From an uncultured Pelagibacteraceae bacterium (GTDB lineage: Bacteria > Pseudomonadota > Alphaproteobacteria > Pelagibacterales > Pelagibacteraceae), in NCBI GenBank assembly GCA_902623395.1, contig CACNTN010000002.1, positions 1 through 64,000 on the forward strand: a stretch of DNA of 64,000 nucleotides, given 5' to 3'. The notes below the pieces were generated by a model. The model worked only from the letters and a program-made list of their open reading frames with translations. It ran no database searches and was not told the DNA's origin. Each line of letters starts with the position of its first letter. Within the stretch, counting starts at the first letter, position 1. Below, piece by piece: positions 8,564 through 16,315 of the stretch. A program made the position numbers and the translations under genes.

Positions 8564-9570
8564 TAAATATTTCCAAGATTCTTAATTTGAGAAATGGTTA
8601 AAAAATCTTTATTATTTTCTGAAGAATACTCAAACCCTTCTTTAACTCTTGTACCTATTTCACCAGATTGATCTTTATATTTATAATTATTAGTTTTTGG
8701 ATTTTTATAAATAACGTAATGTTTTTTAAATTCAAAAGTTTGCAGACATGTTTCCTTAGGCGCCATAATTTCATGTATTTTTTCTCCTGGTCTAATTCCG
8801 ATTATTTTAAATGGTTTTTTAGAGTCCATTGCTTTCGCAAGGTCAACAATTCTAGTAGATGGTAACTTTGGTATGAAAATTTCGGATCCTTCCATGATCT
8901 TCATCATTCTTAAAACGAAATTTACACCTTGATCTAAGGTTATCCAAAATCTTGTCATATCCTTGTGAGTGATAGGAAAAAATTTTTTGTTATTCGATAC
9001 AATATCTCTAAAAAGAGGCACAACAGATCCTCTTGAACCAATTACATTGCCGTATCTCACAACTGAAAAAATAGTTTTTTTTCTATTACCTAAATTAAAA
9101 CCAGTTATATTATTTGCTGATGTAAAGATTTTATCTGACACTAGTTTTGTTGAGCCATATAAATTAATTGGATTTGCTGCTTTATCGGTTGAAAGTGCAA
9201 TAACTTTTTGAACCTTATTTTCAATTGCAGCTGCAACTACATTTTCAGCACCATGCACGTTTGTTTTGATAAATTCCATAGGATTATATTCTGCAGCTGG
9301 AACTTGTTTAAGAGCAGCGGCATGAATAACAAAATCTATGTCTCTTAATGCTTGATTTAACCTTGTTCCGTCTCTTACATCGCCTAAAATATATCTTAAG
9401 CAAGGGTATTTTTTTTCATCAAATTTTTCTTGCATTTGATATTGTTTAAATTCATCTCTAGAAAAAATTATAAGTTTACTTGGCTTAAATTTGTTTAGAA
9501 CTATTTCTACAAATTTTTTTCCAAAAGAACCTGTGCCACCAGTTATAAGTATATTTTTTTTATTAAACAT
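8563..9570 (-). CDS. pseB: UDP-GlcNAc 4,6-dehydratase, PseB type
   Basis: A short-chain dehydrogenase-type 4,6-dehydratase of 335 residues, the usual PseB length. Visible features are the NAD site TGGTGSFG (10-17), the Ser-Thr-Asp-Lys catalytic group (about 127-130) and Tyr138-x3-Lys142 in LYGSTK. It would convert UDP-GlcNAc to a 4-keto-6-deoxy (5-inverted) sugar, the first step to pseudaminic acid. It heads the minus-strand sugar operon. Its predicted promoter (9577-9605) holds the island palindrome, and the start ATG lies at or within one base of the predicted transcription start. Confidence 0.88.
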   Translation of the reverse strand: MFNKKNILITGGTGSFGKKFVEIVLNKFKPSKLIIFSRDEFKQYQMQEKFDEKKYPCLRYILGDVRDGTRLNQALRDIDFVIHAAALKQVPAAEYNPMEFIKTNVHGAENVVAAAIENKVQKVIALSTDKAANPINLYGSTKLVSDKIFTSANNITGFNLGNRKKTIFSVVRYGNVIGSRGSVVPLFRDIVSNNKKFFPITHKDMTRFWITLDQGVNFVLRMMKIMEGSEIFIPKLPSTRIVDLAKAMDSKKPFKIIGIRPGEKIHEIMAPKETCLQTFEFKKHYVIYKNPKTNNYKYKDQSGEIGTRVKEGFEYSSENNKDFLTISQIKNLGNI

Positions 9571-9576
9571 TTTTTG

Positions 9577-9605
9577 ATATTAGTTCAATTATTGAACACA
9601 TTCAA
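9577..9605 (-). promoter_or_regulatory. pseB promoter with embedded palindromic operator
   Basis: On the minus strand, TTGAAT (9605-9600), a 17-base spacer and TAATAT (9582-9577) form a plausible sigma70-type promoter. The spacer is almost filled by the perfect palindrome GTTCAATAATTGAAC (9597-9583). Initiation about 6-7 bases past the -10 box would give a leaderless or nearly leaderless pseB mRNA. The promoter is a prediction; the palindrome is seen directly. Confidence 0.75.
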
Positions 9606-9632
9606 ATAATTTATAAGAGAAAGAGAGAAAAA

Positions 9633-10622
9633 TTATTTCAATAAATCTAATATTTTACCTTTCGCCTTACTTTTTAAATGCAATTCTCCAAGATGACAGA
9701 CAACGCTCCCCTCTATATTTAACCTAGTTTTGTAAAGGATAACTTTTTTTTCTTTATTTTTGAATTTATACTTAGTGTGCGTACAAAGTAATGGTTCATT
9801 AGTTTTATCTTTTGTTAACCATAAATGCATTTTTTCCAAAAATTTAAGTTTGTTTATTTTAACTGAGACTTTTAACTCTTCATGCACTGGTAGCACTCCT
9901 GCTAATGACAAGATAGAATGATATGGCCCAGTCATTTTTTTATCTTCGTGGCTTTTTAAACTTAAATAAAAAGACTCCACTAAATTATTTGGTAAAATAT
10001 TGTAGGCTATAAAGCTAGCACCAGTAAGACCAAACAAACCTTTACAAGAGCTATAAGCAAGAACATCTGAATAGTGATGATCTTTTTCTAAGCCGATCGA
10101 AGCTGTAGCATCTAAAGCAAGTTTTGCTTTAGTTCTTTTCTTTAATTTATACAAATCTAAGATAGGAACTTTAAGCCCCATACTTGTTTCAGTCGGACAT
10201 CCAATTATCCAATCAAATTTTTCAGAAACTTCAGAAATATTTTCCCAAGAAATAGATTTAATATTTTTGATATTTTTAAAATTCTTTTTTGACTGACCAC
10301 AAAGTAATTTCAATCTATCTGAATAGTAGCCTGTTGAAATTACAAGAACTTTTCCGAATAAAAAATTGTTTATTAAAATTTCTAAAGCAAGACTAGCTGA
10401 GCCTTGTAATCGAATAATATTTTTATGACCGGACATAATTTTTAATCTTCTTAAAACTTGATTTTCTAATTTTTCATAACTTTGATCGTTCCTACCAAAG
10501 CAAGATTGTTGGTGAATTAAATTTTCAGCCGTTAAACTACCTGGTCCAGGAGTAAATAAATATTTTTCCCTATTTTTTTTGGTAATAAAATCTTTAAAAA
10601 TTTTTGTATTTTCTTTTTTCAT
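9633..10622 (-). CDS. AEP:pyruvate-type aminotransferase (PhnW-like)
   Basis: A class V PLP aminotransferase of 329 residues, somewhat shorter than typical PhnW. It shows the family opening FTPGPGSLT (about 23-31), QGSASLALE (about 73-81), the Asp-Ala pair in ALDATASIG and the Schiff-base lysine K194 in SSCKGLFG. Together with the phosphonopyruvate decarboxylase and PEP mutase upstream it completes the classic three-step route to 2-aminoethylphosphonate, here running in the biosynthetic direction. It starts 4 bases after the decarboxylase gene. Confidence 0.82.
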   Translation of the reverse strand: MKKENTKIFKDFITKKNREKYLFTPGPGSLTAENLIHQQSCFGRNDQSYEKLENQVLRRLKIMSGHKNIIRLQGSASLALEILINNFLFGKVLVISTGYYSDRLKLLCGQSKKNFKNIKNIKSISWENISEVSEKFDWIIGCPTETSMGLKVPILDLYKLKKRTKAKLALDATASIGLEKDHHYSDVLAYSSCKGLFGLTGASFIAYNILPNNLVESFYLSLKSHEDKKMTGPYHSILSLAGVLPVHEELKVSVKINKLKFLEKMHLWLTKDKTNEPLLCTHTKYKFKNKEKKVILYKTRLNIEGSVVCHLGELHLKSKAKGKILDLLK

Positions 10623-10626
10623 AAAT

Positions 10627-11736
10627 TTAAATAATTTTCATAAATTGATTTCTGTTGAATATAGGTTTTTCATTAGGTCTAACCAAATTATTTCTATGTC
10701 CGGCACCACAAATAATTTCAATAAAAGAGTTATTTCTTGACTTAAGTGACTTTTTGATAAAGTTTTTTAATTCTTTTAAGTTTCTCACCTTGTAAACATT
10801 TTGATAACCAATTGATCTGGCTATATTACAAAAATTCAAATTTTCTCCTGCTGTTAATTGTCCACCGACTGAATCATGTGAGTTATTGTTGAATATTATA
10901 TGAATAAGGTTCCTACATCTAGCGGCAGTAATTAAAGACCCCAAATGCATTATTGCAGATCCATCGCCATCCAGACACAAAACCTTTTTTTTTGACTTCT
11001 TAGCTAATCCAACTGCAATTGACGATGCGTGTCCCATTCCTCCAATGCACATAAATGTATTATTAGAGTTTTTATTTATTTTATCAAGTTCATAAAGTTC
11101 TCTTGATAACATGCCGGTAGTTGATATTTTCTGTAAATTTTTTGGTAAATATTTATATAATTCTTTTAAAAAAAACTCTCTGGTCTTTTTATTTGATTTA
11201 GTTTTTGAAGAATTTTCTGCGAATGTATTTTTGCGAATTAAAATTGCAACTGGTTGAGATTTTTTTAAAGCCAAGTTTTTTGCCCTTTTAATTGTCATGT
11301 TTATATTGGATGTATTATTAATTTTAATATGATCGATACCAAGAAGATTTAATTGATCAATTGTAATCTTTCCTTGATAAAAATGTTGTGGTTCATCTTT
11401 GATATGTTTATTCCCCTTCATCTCACCTCGCCAGCCTATAAAAAGCAACATTGGTATTTTGTAAACATTTTTGTTAACTAAGGAGACCAATGGATTTATA
11501 GCATTACCGATACCTGAATTTTGGAAATATACTAAAGGTATCTTTTTAGTAGCTAAATAATATCCAATTGCTAATCCTATCGCCGTACCCTCATTCGCGG
11601 CAGAGATATGTTCGTTTTTACTGATTTGTCTTTCAAAAGCAAAACATACACTTTTAAAAACAGAGTCAGGAACACCAGTGATAAAATTAATTTGATTTTT
11701 TTTCAGAACTTGAATTAGTTTTTTAGGAATTATCAT
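10627..11736 (-). CDS. Phosphonopyruvate decarboxylase
   Basis: A ThDP-dependent decarboxylase of 369 residues, the usual size for phosphonopyruvate decarboxylase. The catalytic-type Glu lies in AANEGTAIG (about 46-54). The ThDP/Mg motif is GDGS (257-260) followed by NNNSHDSVGG (283-292). GVPDS near residue 21 and GWRGE near 101 are also typical. It removes CO2 from phosphonopyruvate to give phosphonoacetaldehyde, which makes the unfavourable PEP mutase step go forward. It overlaps the mutase gene by one base. Confidence 0.9.
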   Translation of the reverse strand: MIIPKKLIQVLKKNQINFITGVPDSVFKSVCFAFERQISKNEHISAANEGTAIGLAIGYYLATKKIPLVYFQNSGIGNAINPLVSLVNKNVYKIPMLLFIGWRGEMKGNKHIKDEPQHFYQGKITIDQLNLLGIDHIKINNTSNINMTIKRAKNLALKKSQPVAILIRKNTFAENSSKTKSNKKTREFFLKELYKYLPKNLQKISTTGMLSRELYELDKINKNSNNTFMCIGGMGHASSIAVGLAKKSKKKVLCLDGDGSAIMHLGSLITAARCRNLIHIIFNNNSHDSVGGQLTAGENLNFCNIARSIGYQNVYKVRNLKELKNFIKKSLKSRNNSFIEIICGAGHRNNLVRPNEKPIFNRNQFMKII

Positions 11737-13043
11737 TAAATTGTACCAGGTATTAGTTTTAATATTTCTTTAATACTAATTATTTTTTTTTCTTGCTCAA
11801 AAGATCTTTGATGCCTCAATATCCCTTGAGCAACATCTAGCATCGATGGATAGCTAGCTCTTAAAAGTTGATTAGCGTATATTATAATATTGAAACCATT
11901 ATCAACAAATTGTGATTCTTTTACTTTATTAAAAGTTGAAGGAACCACAACTAATGGAACATTAATTTTAATTTTTTTCCTAAATTTTTTTGCAAAATCG
12001 AATATTTGCTTTGCATTATTTTCTTTACTATGAATCATGATACCACTAGCCCCAGCATCTAAATATGAGAAAGCTCTTTTTAAAGCATCTCCTACACCTT
12101 TATTTAAGACCAAACTCTCAACTCTTGCAAAAAGCATTACATCATTAGTTTTGCATGCTTTATTCCCTATCATTATTTTTCTACAGAAATTTTTAATACT
12201 GTCTTGTTCTTGTTTTACACTCGTTCCTAATAATGAATTTTTTTTGAGACCTTTTTTATCTTCAATAATAACAGCTGAAACACCAATACGTTCAACTGAT
12301 TTCATATTAATCTCAAAGTGTTCAATCTTACCGCCTGTATCTGCGTCCATAATTAAAGGTTTTGTAGTAACATCGAAAATATCATTTATGTTTTGTAGTC
12401 TTTGATTAATATCCAATACTTCAATATCAGGCTTACCTTTAAGGGTAGAATCAGTTAGTGAACTCGACCAAAAACCGTCAAATTCTCTAATTACACCATT
12501 TTTCTCATGTTTAGCATTTTCAGCTACTAGCGCAGATAGTGGGCTATGAGCCTCAATAAATCTACAAATTGGTTTTACAGTTAACAACCTTTTTAGCATG
12601 TTTCTTCGACTTAACGGTGTATTTGTTTTCTTTAAAATTTTATTTTTTATTTCAGAAATAGAAATATTTTTTGTGTATGGAGTTTCTATAAGTTTTCCAC
12701 CATATCTTTTTACTGCGTTAATGACACTTTTTCTAAGTTTTTTATCCGAAAATTTCCAATCGTCGCCATGTATCACATAATCTGGTTTAATTTTAATTAT
12801 ATTAACTGCATCATCCCATTCATTTTGAGGTATAACTTTTTTTACTCCATTAATATTTTGTAAGATTTTTTTCCTTTGCTCCCAGTTTAACAATGGTAAA
12901 CTTTTGTTTTCCATTATTGCCTGGTCTGTTAATAATCCAATAATTAAGTTTCCAAATTTTTGAGCTTTTTGAATTAAATTTATATGGCCGTGGTGAATCA
13001 TTTCACCTGATAAGGTAAGATAAACTGTTTTATTTTTTCTCAT
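11736..13043 (-). CDS. pepM: PEP mutase with N-terminal cytidylyltransferase-like domain
   Basis: A 435-residue fusion. Residues about 150-435 are phosphoenolpyruvate mutase: MDADTGG (232-238) supplies metal-binding Asp residues, and EDKKGLKKNS (261-270) matches the EDK-x5-NS signature that separates PepM from isocitrate-lyase relatives. It converts PEP to phosphonopyruvate, the entry to nearly all C-P bonds. Residues about 1-135 form a glycerol-3-phosphate-cytidylyltransferase-like domain with HHGH (17-20). Its later motif reads YTKNISISEIK rather than RTxGISS-x-IR, so that domain may be structural. It abuts the next small cytidylyltransferase gene. Confidence 0.92.
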   Translation of the reverse strand: MRKNKTVYLTLSGEMIHHGHINLIQKAQKFGNLIIGLLTDQAIMENKSLPLLNWEQRKKILQNINGVKKVIPQNEWDDAVNIIKIKPDYVIHGDDWKFSDKKLRKSVINAVKRYGGKLIETPYTKNISISEIKNKILKKTNTPLSRRNMLKRLLTVKPICRFIEAHSPLSALVAENAKHEKNGVIREFDGFWSSSLTDSTLKGKPDIEVLDINQRLQNINDIFDVTTKPLIMDADTGGKIEHFEINMKSVERIGVSAVIIEDKKGLKKNSLLGTSVKQEQDSIKNFCRKIMIGNKACKTNDVMLFARVESLVLNKGVGDALKRAFSYLDAGASGIMIHSKENNAKQIFDFAKKFRKKIKINVPLVVVPSTFNKVKESQFVDNGFNIIIYANQLLRASYPSMLDVAQGILRHQRSFEQEKKIISIKEILKLIPGTI

Positions 13044-13430
13044 TTAATATTCCCTATTCTTTATTAGTTTTCTTATTTTGCTGCTACTAATTCCTTTGGT
13101 TCTTGCAAAAATAATTGTTTTTATGGAAAATTTTTCTTTTTTATAATCACTTCCCCTAATAAAAATATCAAATTTATTCTTTTTGAGATAATCATTATCT
13201 ACCTTATAATTGCAAGGAATAACTTTCTTTACATATTTAATTGATTGAAGTATCTCTTTCCGAAATTTAAAATTTAATTCAGGTATATATCCTTTATGTT
13301 TTTTTATTTCTTTATCAGTAGTTAATCCAACAATTACTTTCCCAAATTTACTTGCCTTTTTTAATAGTCTAATATGACCATGGTGAATCAAGGTACATGA
13401 AAGATCTACAAATACTTTATTATTTTTCAT
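13044..13430 (-). CDS. Small GCT-type cytidylyltransferase
   Basis: A 128-residue stand-alone nucleotidyltransferase of the glycerol-3-phosphate/ethanolamine-phosphate cytidylyltransferase fold, full length for that family. Both signature motifs are present: HHGH (17-20) and RTKGISSSKIR near the C-terminus. It is clearly related to the N-terminal domain of the adjacent PEP mutase, indicating tandem duplication or a split. By context the likely substrate is 2-aminoethylphosphonate, giving CMP-AEP, but phosphoethanolamine or glycerol-3-phosphate cannot be excluded. It shares one base with the ABC transporter gene upstream. Confidence 0.8.
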   Translation of the reverse strand: MKNNKVFVDLSCTLIHHGHIRLLKKASKFGKVIVGLTTDKEIKKHKGYIPELNFKFRKEILQSIKYVKKVIPCNYKVDNDYLKKNKFDIFIRGSDYKKEKFSIKTIIFARTKGISSSKIRKLIKNREY

Positions 13431-15166
13431 TATACTTCTTTATCCAATTTTTTCTCTTTCAACGTTTTATTCTCTAAGCTGAAAATTTTATCAACGTATC
13501 TTAAAGTATTTTTGCTGTGAGTTATTACTATAATAGTTTTTTTTCCTTTAAATTTATTGATTCTTTCCACAATTGTATTTTCTGTATTTTCATCTAATGC
13601 ACTTGTTGCTTCATCTAAAATAATTATATCTTTAGAGTGATAAAAAGATCTAGCTAAGGCTAATCTCTGCTCCTGACCGCCTGATAATCTTATTCCATTT
13701 TCACCGATTAAAGTATCGTAACCTTCTTTAAGTGATTGCACGAAACCATTTAAATCAGCATTATTAATAGACTCATTTAATTTTTTATAATCGATTTTTG
13801 ACTTTTCATTTTCTAAACTAATATTTTCAACAATCGATCTCTCTAAAATAGAAGGATTTTGAGTTAAATAAGCTGTAAAATTATATTTTGATTTTATTAT
13901 CTCTTTACCATTAATCTTTACAGCTCCACCAGTAGGTTTTATTAGACCTAGCAAAATATCTATTAGTGTAGTTTTACCAGAACCTGACGGCCCAATGATA
14001 CCTATACAATCATTAGACTTAATTAATAAATTTAAATTTCTTAAAACAAACTTATCTGAGGCAGGATATTTAAAACTAATATCTTTAAGTTCTAAACTTT
14101 GAAAATTAGTTTGTTTTTGATCATTTAAATTTTTTTCTTGAAGTTGTTTTAAACTATGAATATCTGAAAAAATTATTTCAACAGAAGGTTTAAAAAATCC
14201 AAGATTTAGCATATTAGAAGCAATACTATTTGCTGTGGGCATTAGTCTTAATCCAGCAACAGCAAAAACACTTAAAGTAGCCAAGTATTTTTCTGTTTCC
14301 GTGTTTGAATATATATTTATTAATAAATAACTAACAATAAAAATTATAAGTCCTATTTCAAGAAGGTGTTTTGGCATCGATGAAAATAAAGTATTTTTAG
14401 TTTTATTTTTAAAAACTTCATGAGCAGATTTTCTTAAATTTTTTAAAAAGAAATCCTGTTTTTTAATTACTTTAATTTCTTTAAAACCATTAATAGTTTC
14501 AGAAATATTTTTATAAATATTTTTGACTGCTTGATTAGCATTTTGACCATACTTAATACTTAACGGTCGAAATAATAAAATCGATAAAGTATAAATAGAG
14601 AGTATAACAAGAAACAATATTATTAAACTTGAATAATCAACAGTAAATAAGTAAATTAATATAATTATTAGTACAATTAAATCAGAAATTGTTAGTAGAG
14701 TTTTTTCTAAAGCATCTATACATGCTTTGCAAAGTTCATTTATATTTCTGATGTAAACAGTTTTTTGCCTTTTAATGAACTCCAAATAATCCATGTTTTG
14801 ATAAAGCGATGTAATCTTTGTTTGTAATATTGCAAATTGCTTGTATGCAAATCTTGTAATTAACCATTTTGTAATAATTGATATAATATTTTTAATTATG
14901 AACATTGCTACTAAACCAAATGAAAGAAAATAAAGATATTTGTTGTAACTAAATTCTCCAATATATGGGTTTAAATAGGTTGTTAAACTTACTATTAATG
15001 GACTTTCAGGGTTAGTAATTATAACGATAATTGGAGCTACTAAACCTAAACTAACTATATCTATTACACCAGAAATCAAAAAAAGAATTATTAATGGGAG
15101 AGTATTAATAAATCTTTTATCTACTATTAATAATATCTTTTTGAATATATCTATAAAAAAAAACAT
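13430..15166 (-). CDS. ABC transporter, fused membrane and ATPase domains
   Basis: A half-transporter of about 578 residues like MsbA/PglK flippases. Six membrane segments occupy roughly the first 310 residues. The ATPase part carries Walker A (GPSGSGKTT), the signature IRLSGGQEQR and Walker B (IIILDEATSALDE). The ATG at 15166-15164 is preferred to an upstream TTG at 15193 because the TTG lies inside the palindrome and upstream of the TATAAT box at 15179-15174. Heading the phosphonate operon, it probably flips or exports the decorated lipid-linked product. Confidence 0.85.
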   Translation of the reverse strand: MFFFIDIFKKILLIVDKRFINTLPLIILFLISGVIDIVSLGLVAPIIVIITNPESPLIVSLTTYLNPYIGEFSYNKYLYFLSFGLVAMFIIKNIISIITKWLITRFAYKQFAILQTKITSLYQNMDYLEFIKRQKTVYIRNINELCKACIDALEKTLLTISDLIVLIIILIYLFTVDYSSLIILFLVILSIYTLSILLFRPLSIKYGQNANQAVKNIYKNISETINGFKEIKVIKKQDFFLKNLRKSAHEVFKNKTKNTLFSSMPKHLLEIGLIIFIVSYLLINIYSNTETEKYLATLSVFAVAGLRLMPTANSIASNMLNLGFFKPSVEIIFSDIHSLKQLQEKNLNDQKQTNFQSLELKDISFKYPASDKFVLRNLNLLIKSNDCIGIIGPSGSGKTTLIDILLGLIKPTGGAVKINGKEIIKSKYNFTAYLTQNPSILERSIVENISLENEKSKIDYKKLNESINNADLNGFVQSLKEGYDTLIGENGIRLSGGQEQRLALARSFYHSKDIIILDEATSALDENTENTIVERINKFKGKKTIIVITHSKNTLRYVDKIFSLENKTLKEKKLDKEV

Positions 15167-15173
15167 TGCATAT

Positions 15174-15204
15174 ATTATACTGAAAATGTTCAATTTTTGA
15201 ACAA
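15174..15204 (-). promoter_or_regulatory. Flippase/phosphonate operon promoter with operator
   Basis: On the minus strand TATAAT (15179-15174) lies 7 bases before the ATG. A weak -35 (TTGTTC, 15204-15199) is 19 bases upstream. The perfect palindrome TGTTCAATTTTTGAACA occupies 15187-15203 and covers the -35 area. The short distance to ATG implies leaderless translation. Confidence 0.65.
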
Positions 15205-15221
15205 TTTATTTAAAAATTTAG

Positions 15222-15250
15222 TTTACAGTTCAAAAAATGAACAATATAAT
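15222..15250 (+). promoter_or_regulatory. Regulator promoter with operator in the spacer
   Basis: TTTACA (15222-15227), exactly 17 bases, and TATAAT (15245-15250) make a near-consensus promoter 8 bases before the regulator ATG. The spacer carries GTTCAAAAAATGAAC (15228-15242), with five-base perfect arms. Its centre is 40 bases from the centre of the divergent site at 15187-15203, so two bound dimers would face about the same side of the helix. This fits autoregulation. Confidence 0.78.
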
Positions 15251-15258
15251 GGTTTTTT

Positions 15259-15555
15259 ATGAAAAATGAGCATTTTGAAATACTAAGAAAACTTAACAAA
15301 GACTCCTCATTATCGCAGCGGGAGCTAGCAAAAAAACTCGGTCTAAGTTTAGGAAAAGTGAACTATTGTTTAATAGCTTTAAAAGAGAAGGGTTTAATAA
15401 AAATTAACAATTTCAAAAATAAAAAAAACAAGTCAAGTTACCTTTACATACTTACTCCTAAAGGTATAGCTGAAAAAACCAAAATTACCTTAAGGTTCAT
15501 GAAACAAAAAATGCATGAATATGACGAACTTCAAAAAGAGCTTAAGAAAAAATAA
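15259..15555 (+). CDS. EPS-associated MarR-type winged-helix regulator
   Basis: A 98-residue protein with one winged-helix DNA-binding domain. Helix-turn-helix SQRELAKKLGLSLGKVNYCL lies at about 19-38, followed by a wing rich in Lys and Asn (about 52-60) and a C-terminal helix likely to dimerise. The length and layout match the EPS-associated MarR family (TIGR04176 in my memory), found in exopolysaccharide loci. It sits at the divergence point of the island and its own promoter holds the palindrome, so it is the best candidate for binding TGTTCAANNNTTGAACA sites. No ligand-binding domain is visible. Confidence 0.85.
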   Translation: MKNEHFEILRKLNKDSSLSQRELAKKLGLSLGKVNYCLIALKEKGLIKINNFKNKKNKSSYLYILTPKGIAEKTKITLRFMKQKMHEYDELQKELKKK

Positions 15556-15565
15556 TTTTCTTTAA

Positions 15566-16315
15566 ATGCAAAATAATTTTAATAGTTTATTTAAACAGGT
15601 AGTAAAAAGATCTTATGGTCTCTATCATTACAAACATGAAGCAATAACTATTTATTTAATGGCGGTTGTTTCATTTTTAGTCACACCTTTTTTTATTCTC
15701 TTAAAATTTTCTGCTAACTTAGTTACCGTTATTAATTTTTTCGTAGCGACCATATCTTTATTTTTAATATTTTCACTTAATTCAAATTTATATATCTTAG
15801 GAATACTTTTTTATTATATTAATAGAATTTTGGATTTCTGTGACGGAAACATCGCTAGGTTTAATAAGAAGTCAACTTTTTATGGAAGATTTTTAGATGC
15901 TATAGTTGATATTTTTTTTGAGTCTCTTTTACTATTTTCCATTCATTATTATTGTTATAAAATTTATTCTAATGAACTGTTATTTATTTTTGGATCAATA
16001 AGTTCCTTTTTTTGTGTTTATGGATCTTGTATAGCAGATAAATATTCTTCACTTGCTAGATGGAGCAATGATATCAATAAAAAAAAAATTAAGCCTTATT
16101 TAAGAAAAAGTATAAACCCAAGAATAAATTTTATTTTTTACGATTTTTATTATTTATGCTTAGTCTCAACACCTTTTTTTGTACATGATAAAAATAAATT
16201 TATGATAGCTGTTCTACTTCTTACAATTTCAACATTTATTTTTAATATTATAAATATCGCTATTCATATTATTTATGCAAAAAAAAACTTGAACAAATTT
16301 GCTGGAGATAAATAA
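15566..16315 (+). CDS. CDP-alcohol phosphotransferase family protein
   Basis: A 249-residue integral membrane enzyme with about six hydrophobic segments. The complete family signature D-x2-DG-x2-AR-x8-G-x3-D-x3-D is present at Asp90, Asp93-Gly94, Ala97-Arg98, Gly107, Asp111 and Asp115. These enzymes transfer a phospho-alcohol (or phosphonate) from a CDP/CMP carrier to a hydroxyl acceptor. Ten bases after the regulator gene and across the divergent promoter from the phosphonate operon, it is the obvious candidate to move CMP-activated aminoethylphosphonate to a lipid or glycan. An inositol- or glycerol-phosphate role remains possible. Confidence 0.85.
   Translation: MQNNFNSLFKQVVKRSYGLYHYKHEAITIYLMAVVSFLVTPFFILLKFSANLVTVINFFVATISLFLIFSLNSNLYILGILFYYINRILDFCDGNIARFNKKSTFYGRFLDAIVDIFFESLLLFSIHYYCYKIYSNELLFIFGSISSFFCVYGSCIADKYSSLARWSNDINKKKIKPYLRKSINPRINFIFYDFYYLCLVSTPFFVHDKNKFMIAVLLLTISTFIFNIINIAIHIIYAKKNLNKFAGDK

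Noticed and set aside
15164-15193. TTG at 15193 as start of the ABC transporter
   Set aside because: It lies within the palindrome and upstream of the TATAAT box; ATG at 15166 follows that box by 7 bases.
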